Source: Bin5 sp965218625
Lineage (GTDB): Bacteria > Chloroflexota > Anaerolineae > Caldilineales > Caldilineaceae
NCBI GenBank assembly: GCA_965218625.1
Contig: CBDCLG010000016.1
Coordinates: 186,001-250,000, forward strand
Direction: 5' to 3'
Length of the DNA: 64,000 nucleotides
Shown here in pieces: positions 52,176 through 61,294 of the stretch; position 1 is the first letter of the stretch; every line of letters starts with the position of its first letter. The position numbers and the translations under genes are program-made. The notes under the pieces are model-generated. The model made no database searches. It had not been told where the DNA came from and saw only the letters and a program-made list of their open reading frames with translations.

Positions 52176-55077
52176 TCAGATCACCAGCGTAGCACCCTTT
52201 GGCCGCTTCTTGCCGCCGTGGACTGACGGCTCGGCGCACCATTTGGCGGAAAGGCGGCGCACGGCCTGGTAGATCTCCTCGTCGAAGCCGAGGAGGTCGC
52301 AGATGACGCGACGGTCGAGGCGGGAGCGGTTGGGGTCGGCGTCGGCGAGGTAGGCGGGCAGAAGGTCCTTGTCGCGGAACTCGTCGAAGATCATTTCGGC
52401 CATTAGTAGCTGTTCATCCGATAGGGAGCGGAGATCCAACACGGGGAGGGACTCGGCGGAGCGGATGGTCATATTCGCCTTGCTCGATTGCTGACGGCTG
52501 GAATGCCACCAGTAGGACAGCAAACCCAGTGTTGAGTTACCCCACACCGCGAAGGCGTAGTCAAACCTGTTATCAGAAAAGATAGCGTTGGGCCATACCC
52601 GCCCGCCGATCGACTCCTTGTCCGTGAAAGCGACGGCTAGAGCCTGAGAGCCGAAAGTGAAGTCACGGTTCAGATGCCCTCTGCTCGCAGTAGCCCAAAC
52701 CGTCGCGGCTTTTGCCTCCATACCCTGCCTAACCTGTAGCTGTGAATCGGGCGCGCAGACCATGCGAGTTTCTTTTTTTGCATTGTGGTTCCACAGGGCC
52801 GGGTATGTAGCCGTAGGACTTGGGGCTAACTTGTCAAATGGACCACGAGGGGCCGGGCCTGTTATATCAAGATCGTAAGTGCCAAGGTTACCTACATCGT
52901 CCAATAGGGCTACCTTCAGTTCAACAGATGAGGCGCAGCCGGGAAGCGATAGAATGGACCCAGACAGAGAGTACGCCGCTTGGGCTACAGAAAAGTCGGA
53001 CAAGCGTACAGCACCCCAGCCTGCTCCACCTCGAACGGGGGGCGTGGTGATCATTTTACCCGCCAGTTCTTCCCCGATCATCAGCGGCGTACCCCCATAC
53101 GGACCGTCCTGAATGCGTCTGATCCGATTGCCACCATGAGCCCCTTTGGCCAACGCGCTTGCGTGGGCGAATGCTTGAGGCCTTCGGCTAAGCGATACAA
53201 AACGGGCTGCGGCATCGGGCCGTTCGTCCACCCTGAGCCTGCGGGCGACTACCAGGCATTCAGCCATCCCCGTATCGGACGAGAAGGACATGTCTCGACC
53301 GTGTGCCGCGATGCTCAAGATGGTTAACCCTGTGTAGTAATCCGCAAGCATTTTGCGTAAGCCTTGCCAAGCCAAACCAGTGGCTACGGATAGGGGCAGA
53401 ACCAAGGCGAGGACACCACCGTGTTTTATCTTTCTATGGGCGAGCCCCGCAAAGGCTGAAGCGAGCCCCGCGTTGCCGTGATAACAAGTGTCCTTTTTCA
53501 GTTCCCTCATTCGGTCCGCCATCTGCTTCTGGTCTTCTTTACTCGCCCCAAAAGCGGCGAAGGCTGCTGCGGTGGTGTCTGCGTATGCCCCTTCACGAGT
53601 CACATTACGAGTAAACGGCGGATTCATAATCAACAGGTCAAAGCTTTCGTCCGGTATTTCAGTGCGTATCTGTGCCGCCGTCTCTTCTCCCGCGCTGCCG
53701 GTGCGAAGGGCGGGGTCGCTGGTGTTGAAAAGCGTCATCACGCTGGAGGACTGAAGCAACTCCAGCGAGCCGATTATCACACTGCCGTCCTTCTGGCGGC
53801 CGTAGGGCATGGTGTAAAGGCGGGAGTTCTTGAAGCCGACCGCCGGTTCGACGCCCGAAAGCGTGGAGCCGGTGATGTGGATAGCCGACGGCATGACGTC
53901 GCAGCCGTAGAGGACCTCCTCCATCATCACCTGGTGCAGCTTTGAAGCGTTGCCGCCGGCGCGCTCGTGGCGTGCGGCGATCTGCTCATAGACGGCGGAG
54001 AGCAGCGCGCCGGTGCCGCAGGCGAAGTCGCCGACGCGCAGACTGCCGATCGCTTCGGGGTCCGCCCAGTCGACGCCCTCCAGCTTGGCGACGGCGAGCC
54101 GCGCCAGCAGCGCGGCGGACGCGGGCAGCGTGTAAAAGGTGGCGAGATACTTGCGGTCGGCGATGAGGCGCTGGAAGATGCGCCCGGTCAGGTCGTGGGC
54201 GTTCTCGACGCCGCTCGCGTTGACGGCCTGGGCGGTGTAGCGCAGGCGCCGAAGGATGCGGGCCGCGTCAGCCGAATCCAGGTGCTCCAGGATATTCCTT
54301 GGCGATGGCGAAGATGGGCCAGTAGTTGATGTTGAGAATGGCGGTCCAGGCCTCGAGGACCTCGCCCTGCGGGTTGGCTACACCGTCGCCGCAGGCCAGC
54401 GCGAGCGATTTGATACGCGCGTGCATGCCGGCGATCTGGTCGTGGAATACGAGGGCGTTGGCGATGATGGCGCAGGCCATGCGACGGGTCTGACGCACGT
54501 TGGCCATGCCCAGCAGGCCGGCTATTTCCGCGGTGATGCCGGGACGGGTCTGGTCTATCTCGTCGAGGAACTTGGCCGCGGCGTCGATGCCTTCCTGCAG
54601 GGTGGTGGTTGCCTGGTCTACGGCATGCTGGGGGACGGAGACGAGCCGCACCATGTCGGCCAGGTCCTCGACGCTCCCGTCCAGCCAGCCGGACTCGGGA
54701 AAGCGGTCGGCGCCGCCGTTCTCGGTGAAGACACAGTATGACAGGCGGGCCTCTGACAGGGCGGCGTGGAGATCGTTCGCATCGCCCACGTCGCTCGGGT
54801 AGCGCAGAGCGATGGCGGCTTCGATGGTCCGTCCAAAGATGGTGGTCTCCAGCCCGAGCCGCTGCCTCGCATCCCCTTCGGCCTGGGCGGCGGGCATGTA
54901 CTCCGCCTCGATCACCACCGGCGCGCTGCCGGCCGCTGTGATGAGGATGTCGGGCCGAAGTCCCGGCTGGCCGGCGATCAGGCCGGTGTGCTCCGACCGG
55001 ACCTCGCTGCGCGGCAGCATCGCCTGGAGCAGGTTGCCCAACGCATTGTTGGCGCTCGGTTCAGTCTGGTGCGGCAT
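52176..55077 (-). pseudogene. Nuclease-N6-adenine DNA methyltransferase fusion (type IIG restriction-modification-like), frameshifted
   Basis: About 966 codons in two frames. The 5' part (55077-54268) has a possible PD-(D/E)xK nuclease core ('RPDILI...PVVIEAEY') and a helical region. Near 54294 the frame breaks. One extra T there explains it, since deleting it gives AIAKEILEHLDSADAARIL. The shifted frame then runs 'LIADRKYLATFYTLPASAALLARLA' and 'RVGDFACGTGALLSAVYEQIAARH' (SAM motif I FACGTG), joining the ORF that begins 'MMEEVLYGCDVMPSAIHITG'. Motif IV is 'LLIMNPPFTRN'. The ~300 C-terminal residues look like a target-recognition region. A single-chain restriction-modification or defense enzyme is the best guess. 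Weak start: a TTG at 55116 is also possible. IS3-type ends flank it. Confidence 0.8.
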
Positions 55078-55356
55078 GTGAATAAGTTGCCCGGCGGACG
55101 CGCAAACGATTGACAAAATACTGATAGAGATGCCGTCAATCTACCACTTCGCGCAGGCGACGCCAAAGCCGCGGGAATCGGTATCTGCCCTGTCTGTCCC
55201 TACACGCCATGCCCGCGCGCCCATAATTTGGCGAATTGCCGACACATGACTGCCCCCGCAGTCGAATACGACAAAGTCGTAGAGGTAATCGAACTACACT
55301 ATGCCCAAACGACAAGAACTGATTCCTAAGAGAAAGGACTAGGGCTGGTTGACATT

Positions 55357-55472
55357 TGTCTGAACTTTGATTCAACTGATTTATATGATGGACATGATGA
55401 ACGGCGCTGGCTCCAGAAGCGGGCTTCGTTCACGAGAATCAGGTGAATCAGAGTCCAAATTTTTTTCAGACA
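55357..55472. repeat. Imperfect palindromic element (~116 bases)
   Basis: The left arm TGTCTGAACTTTGATTCA... (55357-55381) pairs with the right-hand blocks AATCAGGTGAATCAGAGTC (from 55437) and TTCAGACA (55465-55472, exact complement of TGTCTGAA). The region is clearly more A/T-rich than its surroundings and has no convincing gene. It could be a MITE-like or REP-type element; it lies ~110 bases upstream of the IS3 end. The rest of 55117-55583 holds nothing I can identify. Confidence 0.6.
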
Positions 55473-55583
55473 ACCTGTAGATGTTGCCTCTTTGAATAGT
55501 CTTCTGAAACGTCAACGGAACCTAATCTACGAAGATTTGGATTTCATCATCAACTACGACATCAAGTATCTTATGGGGTGGTG

Positions 55584-55974
55584 TGAAGTGGGCCCCAAAA
55601 ACTGGACCACAAGCTAAGGTGTATAATGGAGCAGTTCACCAAGCCTGTGGAGGGGCAGCACGATGGTCAAGAAACGGCGGCGACACTCGGCGGCCTACAA
55701 GTTTCGGATTGCGCTGGAAGCGCTGGAAGGCAGCAAGACGATTAGCCAGTTGTCGAGTGAACACGAGGTTCATCCCAACATGATCCGGACCTGGAAACGG
55801 CAACTGCTGGAAGACGGGCCCAGCATCTTCGCCGGCAAGGGCGAGCGCAAGCAACGGGAGCAGGAGGCGCAGGAAGCAGAACTTTATGAACAGATGGCGG
55901 CAGACCGCCCGTTGCCGATCAGAGCCGGCCGCATTCGCCTGAATGCACCTTATTTTTCCAACTTCGTGGTCTAG
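55584..55974 (+). mobile_element. IS3-family element, 5' fragment (left end plus orfA)
   Basis: The left terminal sequence begins TGAAG at 55584 and contains AAAACTGGACCAC, followed 79 bases on by the transposase orfA. No orfB (DDE integrase) and no right end are seen. The element stops around 55890 where homology to OrfA ends, just before the response regulator gene, so the insertion was truncated. Confidence 0.8.
55663..55974 (+). pseudogene. IS3-family transposase OrfA, C-terminally truncated
   Basis: 103 codons. It begins MVKKRRRHSAAYKFRIALEAL with 'GSKTISQLSSEHEVHPNMIRTWKRQLLEDGPSIF', the helix-turn-helix of IS3/IS911-type OrfA, and a start of the coiled coil ('QEAQEAELYEQ'). After about residue 78 the sequence no longer resembles OrfA and simply runs to a chance stop. 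OrfB is missing, so it is non-functional. A ribosome binding site (GGAGGGG) precedes the ATG. Confidence 0.82.
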
Positions 55975-56092
55975 CGATTGGGGCTCACCATGGCCTTCTC
56001 TATCCGGGGGCCCGCCAGCTTGCCACGTTGGGTTGGGGGTGCAGGGTTTCGCTACGCGCGGGCGCCCGACGGCAGCCGATGGAGACGGCAAA

Positions 56093-56791
56093 ATGAAAAA
56101 GGACAAGCTGCTGATCGTCGAAGACGAACGGGCCGTCGCCAGGGGGCTGGTCTACGCGCTCGAGGCCGAGGGCTATGACGTATCCTGGGCCAGGACAGGC
56201 GCAGAGGCGCTCGAGCTGACGCGACGCGAACAGCCCGACCTGATCACGCTCGACCTGCGCCTGCCGGACATGAGCGGCTACGACGTCTGCCGGGCCCTTC
56301 GCAGCGAAAATTTTCGACAGCCGATCCTGATGCTGACCGCCAAAGACGAAGAGCTGGACAAAGTGCTGGGCCTCGAGCTGGGCGCCGACGACTATGTCGT
56401 CAAACCCTACAGCCTGCGCGAATTGACCTCGCGCATTCGTGCGCTGTTGCGGCGGGCCTACGGTGACCTGGCCGCGTCATCGGATGACGACGTCCAGCGC
56501 ATCGGCGACCTGGAGGTCGACCTTACGCGCATGGTAGTCAGGGCCGGAGGCGGCGCAATCGAACTGACCCCGACCGAGTTCCGGCTGCTGCGTTACCTCT
56601 CGGCGCGGCCCAATGTGCCGGTCAGCCGCAGCGGCCTCATGGAGGCGGTCTGGGGTTACGAGAGCGAGGTCGGCAGCGACCGCACGGTCGACGTCCACAT
56701 CCGCCATCTGCGTCAGAAGATCGAGCGCGATCCTGCCAACCCCACCCGGATCGTGACGGTGCGCGGCTTCGGATACAAGCTGCAGGGATGA
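56093..56791 (+). CDS. OmpR/PhoB-family response regulator
   Basis: 232 aa from the ATG at 56093. The receiver domain (1-118) has the acidic pocket 'VEDE' (9-12), phosphoacceptor D54 in 'LITLDLRLPDMSGYD', T82 and K104 in 'YVVKPY'. The C-terminal winged helix ('IELTPTEFRLLRYLSARPNVPVSRSGLMEAVWGYESEVGSDRTVDVHIRHLRQKIE') is the OmpR DNA-binding domain. Upstream is the truncated IS3 fragment, so its native promoter may have been changed. The presumed partner kinase is at 58456, with a PDZ protein gene between. Confidence 0.95.
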   Translation: MKKDKLLIVEDERAVARGLVYALEAEGYDVSWARTGAEALELTRREQPDLITLDLRLPDMSGYDVCRALRSENFRQPILMLTAKDEELDKVLGLELGADDYVVKPYSLRELTSRIRALLRRAYGDLAASSDDDVQRIGDLEVDLTRMVVRAGGGAIELTPTEFRLLRYLSARPNVPVSRSGLMEAVWGYESEVGSDRTVDVHIRHLRQKIERDPANPTRIVTVRGFGYKLQG

Positions 56792-56979
56792 GCCCCGGCG
56801 CAGATCGAGCAGTGCGAGACCTGCTGCAAAACCCTTTGTCAACACGCCTCCCGCCACACTCCTCCCCGATGTTATGAAACCTTAATTGAACGGCAACAGG
56901 GCTTTCAAATCGGGGCGCTACACTGGTAGTCGTAGCACTGAATTCCATCCAAAGTGTAGCGAACAATCAGGAGGAAGAG

Positions 56980-58239
56980 ATGAATCGCACAGAGCAAGGA
57001 GGAAGCCGGGCCATTGCGATTGGCGCCCGACAGAAGAGCCTTTGGATCGTGCTCGCCGCGCTGCTGGCGCTGCTGGCCGCGAGCGTGCCCGTATCCGCCG
57101 CCAGTGCGCAGGAACGGGTCAAGCCGGAACCGGGCGTACTGATCACGGTTGTGGCTGACGAGATGCCGGCAGCAGAGGCCGGCCTCGCCCGCGGGGACAT
57201 CCTGCTGGCTATCGACGGCGACCGGGTCAACACCGCCGCCGAGCTGCGGAAAGTGATCCTGATGCAGGACCCCGGCGACACGCTCGAGCTGACCGTGAAG
57301 CGCGGCGAAGAGGAGCTGACGCTTTCAGTCACGCTCGCTGATCACGACGGCTACCCGGTCCTCGGTGTGGCTGTCCACATTGACCGCGGCGAAGGCATGT
57401 CGCCTCAGCGCGGGCGCCGCGGCTGGATGCCAGGCCACAGCCGCGCCTTGGGCATGGAGCGCGGCATGGGCATGCGCGCCCTCCCATTCAAGGACGCCGG
57501 CGGCGCCGCGGTTTTCGAACTGCTCGCCGACGGCCCAGCCGCTGTCGCCGGTCTGCAGGCCGGAGACGTCATCACCGCCGTGGACGACAACGAAATCGGC
57601 GGACTGGACGACCTGGCGCAGGCCGCCTCCCAGTACAGCCCGGGCGATGAGGCCGTGCTGACTGTCGAGCGCGACGGGGAGACGGTTGAGCTGACCGTGA
57701 CCCTCGGCGCCCACCCCGACGACGACGAAAGAGCATTCCTCGGCGTCCGCATCATGCCCGCCGGCGAGTTGCGGCTGCGCAGCGACGGACGCGGACCCGG
57801 TCGCGGCGGTTACTTCCGTTTCGGCATGCCACGCGGTCTGCCCTTCGGCGGCTCCTTCGCGTGGATGAACACCGACGGCGCTCTGGTCATGGGTATCCAG
57901 GAGGAAGGACCCGCCGCCGGCGCGGAACTGCAAATGGGCGACGTGATTACCGCGGTAAGCGAGACCGCGGTCGGCGGCTTCGACGACCTGGTCGAAGCGC
58001 TGGCAGCCTTCGCTCCCGGCGATGAAGTCGAGCTGACCCTGGAACGGGACGGCGAGCAGATGACCGCAACCGTGACGCTCGGCGCCCACCCGGATGACGA
58101 GGGCAAGGCCTACCTCGGCCTGATGATCATGCCCCTCGAGCGCTTCCGTATGCAGATGCAGGAAGAGATTCCGGAAGAGTCGAACGAGGGCGAGGAACAG
58201 GCCCACCAGAGCGGACTCGAGTCGGAACAGGACTCCTAG
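56980..58239 (+). CDS. Exported protein with three PDZ domains
   Basis: 419 aa. N-terminal signal/anchor ('SLWIVLAALLALLAASVPVSAASA'), then three PDZ modules: about 45-125 ('VADEMPAAEAGLARGDILLAIDGDRVNTAAELRKVI'), 175-255 ('LADGPAAVAGLQAGDVITAVDDNEIGGLDDLAQA') and 300-385 ('QEEGPAAGAELQMGDVITAVSETAVGGFDDLVEA'). No protease domain: there is no trypsin-like Ser motif. The linkers are rich in Gly, Arg and Met. Modules 2 and 3 share 'TLGAHPDDE'. Located between a response regulator and a histidine kinase, so it may act as an extracytoplasmic adaptor or ligand sensor for that system (inference). Confidence 0.9.
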   Translation: MNRTEQGGSRAIAIGARQKSLWIVLAALLALLAASVPVSAASAQERVKPEPGVLITVVADEMPAAEAGLARGDILLAIDGDRVNTAAELRKVILMQDPGDTLELTVKRGEEELTLSVTLADHDGYPVLGVAVHIDRGEGMSPQRGRRGWMPGHSRALGMERGMGMRALPFKDAGGAAVFELLADGPAAVAGLQAGDVITAVDDNEIGGLDDLAQAASQYSPGDEAVLTVERDGETVELTVTLGAHPDDDERAFLGVRIMPAGELRLRSDGRGPGRGGYFRFGMPRGLPFGGSFAWMNTDGALVMGIQEEGPAAGAELQMGDVITAVSETAVGGFDDLVEALAAFAPGDEVELTLERDGEQMTATVTLGAHPDDEGKAYLGLMIMPLERFRMQMQEEIPEESNEGEEQAHQSGLESEQDS

Positions 58240-58336
58240 TCCGCATGCCATCCTGAGGCTGACGGCGTCACTCGAGACGGGCGAGCACAACGGAGTGTTC
58301 CCTCCGGCGACGCCGGCGCCAACACAATAGTCGTAC

Positions 58337-58372
58337 CCCGCTCTCCGGCCGCCCGTCGCACCGGAGAGCGGG
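58337..58372. repeat. 12-bp perfect inverted repeat between the PDZ and kinase genes
   Basis: CCCGCTCTCCGG and its reverse complement flank a 12-base loop. No T run follows. Possible attenuator or mRNA-processing hairpin separating expression of the PDZ protein from the kinase. Confidence 0.55.
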
Positions 58373-58455
58373 CCCTGCCCGGACAGTGTGCCGTCAAAGG
58401 GGGAAGCGCCGAGCAGTTTCGAACGACCCCAGGCGGCGAAAAGGGGGGATGACAG

Positions 58456-60141
58456 ATGTACCATTCGATCCGATGGCGGCTGATTCTAAGTTACTCCGCG
58501 CTCACCCTGCTTACGATTGTGCTGATCGGCCTCGTCGCCGTCTCCCTGGTCAGCCGTTACATGGCGTCGCGGGAAAACGAGACGCTGACCGTAAACGCCG
58601 AGGCAGTGGCGCGCATGGCGGGGCCTCTGCTTCTTCCCCCTTCCCCGCCCGCCCGCCTGCAACAGCTCGCGATTACCTCCAGCTTCCTCACCAACACCGA
58701 TCTGCAGATCCTCGATCTCGGCAAGCAGGTGCTGGCCGACTCGCAGCTCGAACCGGCCGGGTTGGATTCGGCGCGCGCGACTTTGAGTTTGATGCAGGAG
58801 ATGCCGCGCGGTGACTTGGATTCGCTCCAGACAGGGCTTGTCGGCCCCTTCATTATCGTTTCGGGGCGAGGCCATCCGCGCGGTATGTTCGCGCTGAACG
58901 TGGAGAGGGGCGATTTACGCAATGTCATCACCGCTTTCTCGGTCGAAAGGCGTCCCGGGCCGTGGGGAGGGCAGCTGATAATCGAGGAGTCGACCATAGC
59001 TGCAGCTGGAGAGAGTGCACCGGTTGCGCCCCCGGCCGGGCAGCCTGACCGAGGCCTCTCCCAGCGGCTGTGGCTCATGCTTTTCGGCGATGCCCACCAT
59101 TCGGCTGAATCGGGCCCGGCCGGTCCGGCCGTCACCGTGCCCGCCCGCCACAACGAGCAGGTCGTAGGCTACGTGAAGATGACCAACAGGTTTCCCTTCT
59201 CCGCCGAACCGTTGCAGGCAATCCGGCGTTCGCTGCTTGCGGCCGGGCTGGGCGCAGTCCTCGTGGCCGTCCTGCTTGGCTACCTCATGAGCCGCACGTT
59301 GACCGCGCCACTGATGACCCTCCAGGGCGCGGCCCAGCGGATGGAAGAGGGCGACCTGGCCGTCAGGGCGCCCGAATCAGGCGGCGAAATCGGTGACCTG
59401 TCTCGCCGCTTCAACCTCATGGCCGCGCGGCTGCAAGCCACGTTCGCCGACCTGGCCGCCGAACGCGACGCCCTGCGTCGTTTCATCGCCGACGCCTCTC
59501 ACGAGCTACGCACGCCCCTGACCGCGCTGCGCCAGTTCGTCGAGATCCTGCAGGGACAGGCCGGCGCCGAGGCCGACACGCGCGCCGACTTTCTCGCCGA
59601 GAGCCAGCGCCAGCTCGACCGCCTGCAGTGGATTACAGGGCATCTGCTCGACCTCTCCCGACTGGATGGCGGTGTCGCTTCGCTCGACATCGCCCGCCAC
59701 GACGCCGCCGACCTGCTTGAAAGCGTCCTGGCCCCCTTCCGTCCCCTTGCCGAAGAGAAAGAGATTGAGCTGAGGCTCGACGTGGCCGGGGCGCTCGATG
59801 CCATTTATTGCGACAGGGCAAGCCTGGAGATGGCGCTGGCCAATCTGCTCGACAACGCCTTGAAGTACACGCCGGCCGGCGGGACGGTGGAGATGGCCGC
59901 GCGCGAAGAGGGCGGCAGGACGGTCCTGGCCGTCTCTGACAGCGGGCCCGGGATTGACCCGGCCGACAGGGATAGCGTGTTCGAACGCTTCTATCGCGGG
60001 CAGGGCAGCGGCCCGCAGCCGGGCGCCGGGCTGGGGCTCGCTATCGTAAAGAGCGCGGCCGAAGCCCATGGCGGCAGCGTGCGCCTGGAGGACGAGGCGG
60101 GCGCCAGGTTCGTCATCGAGATCCCGGCCGCCGCCGCATGA
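58456..60141 (+). CDS. Sensor histidine kinase
   Basis: 561 aa. TM1 (about 8-33), extracytoplasmic sensor region (34-255), TM2 (258-280), HAMP (280-333), HisKA with phosphoacceptor H349 ('FIADASHELRTPLTALRQFVEIL'). The HATPase domain has the N box 'ALANLLDNALKYTPAGG', G1 'VSDSGPGIDPADRDSVFERFYRG' and G2 'GAGLGLAIVKSAAEAHGG'. The sensor region is not a recognised domain and has long Gly/Pro-rich linkers. It would phosphorylate the OmpR-type regulator at 56093. All catalytic boxes are intact. Confidence 0.95.
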   Translation: MYHSIRWRLILSYSALTLLTIVLIGLVAVSLVSRYMASRENETLTVNAEAVARMAGPLLLPPSPPARLQQLAITSSFLTNTDLQILDLGKQVLADSQLEPAGLDSARATLSLMQEMPRGDLDSLQTGLVGPFIIVSGRGHPRGMFALNVERGDLRNVITAFSVERRPGPWGGQLIIEESTIAAAGESAPVAPPAGQPDRGLSQRLWLMLFGDAHHSAESGPAGPAVTVPARHNEQVVGYVKMTNRFPFSAEPLQAIRRSLLAAGLGAVLVAVLLGYLMSRTLTAPLMTLQGAAQRMEEGDLAVRAPESGGEIGDLSRRFNLMAARLQATFADLAAERDALRRFIADASHELRTPLTALRQFVEILQGQAGAEADTRADFLAESQRQLDRLQWITGHLLDLSRLDGGVASLDIARHDAADLLESVLAPFRPLAEEKEIELRLDVAGALDAIYCDRASLEMALANLLDNALKYTPAGGTVEMAAREEGGRTVLAVSDSGPGIDPADRDSVFERFYRGQGSGPQPGAGLGLAIVKSAAEAHGGSVRLEDEAGARFVIEIPAAAA

Positions 60142-60227
60142 CCGCAGCAGGCCTAACGAGGTTGCGGCTCGCCCGGGCTGGCAGGCGGCAAGCGCACGCT
60201 CAAACAATTTCGCATAGAAGGCCAATC

Positions 60228-60260
60228 AAAAAAGCCCGGCGTACGCCTCAACGCCAGGCT
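60228..60260 (-). terminator. Rho-independent terminator (minus strand) after the Trm112-like gene
   Basis: 10-bp stem with one mismatch (60233-60242 / 60251-60260) and 8-base loop; on the minus strand it runs into six T's (A's at 60228-60233 on plus). It also lies beyond the 3' end of the convergent kinase gene. Confidence 0.75.
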
Positions 60261-60370
60261 ACTCCTTCTATAGCTGTTCTATCGGGCCAGTTCGTCAGCC
60301 GATTACGAGGACAGTTCCATTCCTCCGTGCAGCCGGCCGCCCTGCCCGCGCCCAGAGTTCGGCGCCGGTC

Positions 60371-60748
60371 TCAGGCCGATTCCGGCTCGCCACTCTGCTG
60401 CCCGTTCTCCGCCAGGCTGGTGTCCTGGTACTTCTTGCCCTCCTCGATCAACATCACCGGGATGCCGTTGCGGATGGGATAGCGGTAACCGTTGCGGGGG
60501 TTAAGGAGAAACTTTTTGTCCTCCATCATCTGCAGCGTACCCTTGTCCTGCGGATCGACCAGGATTTCCAGCAGCTGCGGGCTTACCTCCCCGCCCAGCG
60601 GCGCGTCTTCCAGCGGCGTGACCGGCGTCTCCGGCAGCACGCCCGTGCCGCTCCCTTGCGCCTGCGGCCGGCCCAGCGCCTGCTTGATCACGTAGACGAC
60701 GCCGGCGGCAAAGCCGACGAAGAACAGGAGTTTGAGCAGCTTTTTCAT
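60371..60748 (-). CDS. Membrane-anchored Trm112-like protein lacking the zinc cysteines
   Basis: 125 aa. One N-terminal TM helix ('KLLKLLFFVGFAAGVVYVI') and a linker are followed by a Trm112/UPF0434-like domain ('SPQLLEILVDPQDKGTLQMMEDKKFLLNPRNGYRYPIRNGIPVMLIEEG'). In the usual family the sequence is LVCPxCKGxL and later LxCxxCxxxYPIRDGIPVML. Here the Cys positions are Asp, Asp and Asn and no Cys remains, so zinc binding is not possible. The 'YPIR-GIPVML' end is strongly conserved. Role unknown; perhaps a membrane scaffold derived from the Trm112 methyltransferase partner. Confidence 0.8.
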   Translation of the reverse strand: MKKLLKLLFFVGFAAGVVYVIKQALGRPQAQGSGTGVLPETPVTPLEDAPLGGEVSPQLLEILVDPQDKGTLQMMEDKKFLLNPRNGYRYPIRNGIPVMLIEEGKKYQDTSLAENGQQSGEPESA

Positions 60749-60880
60749 CGCGCGCCTCCCTGAGACGGGTCAGTGCAAAAGCAAGTAACTTTGTCGAATG
60801 GTAGCACACAGGCCACGTCAATGAAAATCGGCGCCGGGAGCGCCAGGGCAATCGCATCTAAATCCGGACGCCAAAGTATT
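60749..60880. other. First part of the 60749-61294 intergenic region
   Basis: The whole 546-base stretch between the Trm112-like gene and the LRR gene has no supportable coding sequence. It holds the tandem/hairpin repeat at 60881-60925; the remainder shows nothing I can identify. Confidence 0.35.
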
Positions 60881-60925
60881 CCACGAAGGGCGCCCACGAA
60901 GGGCACCCACAAGGGGAGCCCCTAC
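60881..60925. repeat. Three 13-bp tandem repeats and a REP-like hairpin unit
   Basis: CCACGAAGGGCGC, CCACGAAGGGCAC and CCACAAGGGGAGC follow one another at 60881-60919. The overlapping 25 bases at 60901-60925 (GGGCA..CACAAGG..GCCCCTAC) match, in reverse orientation, the hairpin unit at 63673-63697. Confidence 0.55.
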
Positions 60926-61294
60926 CAATTTTCAACCGTTTTCGGCTGAAAAACCGATCTCCAAGAGGGCTGTTTTCAGCTGTTCATTGGGAGTTGGGCT
61001 CAAATCAGGTAGTGTCGCGGGTCTTGGCCCAATTCGATGCAATCGCCCTGAGGAGCGCAGTCGTCCTCACCCCTTGCCTCTTTATCTCTCGGTAGCGGCG
61101 ACCCGAGGTCGATTGGCAACTCATGGCGGGTCATTCCCGCGAAAAGTGTCTTCTGCCTCCATTCGTGTGATTTCGTTCAAAATTGTTGATCGACCTGAAG
61201 GGTTCGTGGATAGCTCTGAAGTCTTGGGAGGATTGAAGCCCCTTGTCCCAAGGGGCCGAGTCTATCCTACCGACACTGTGTCCTGGATGCGCTG

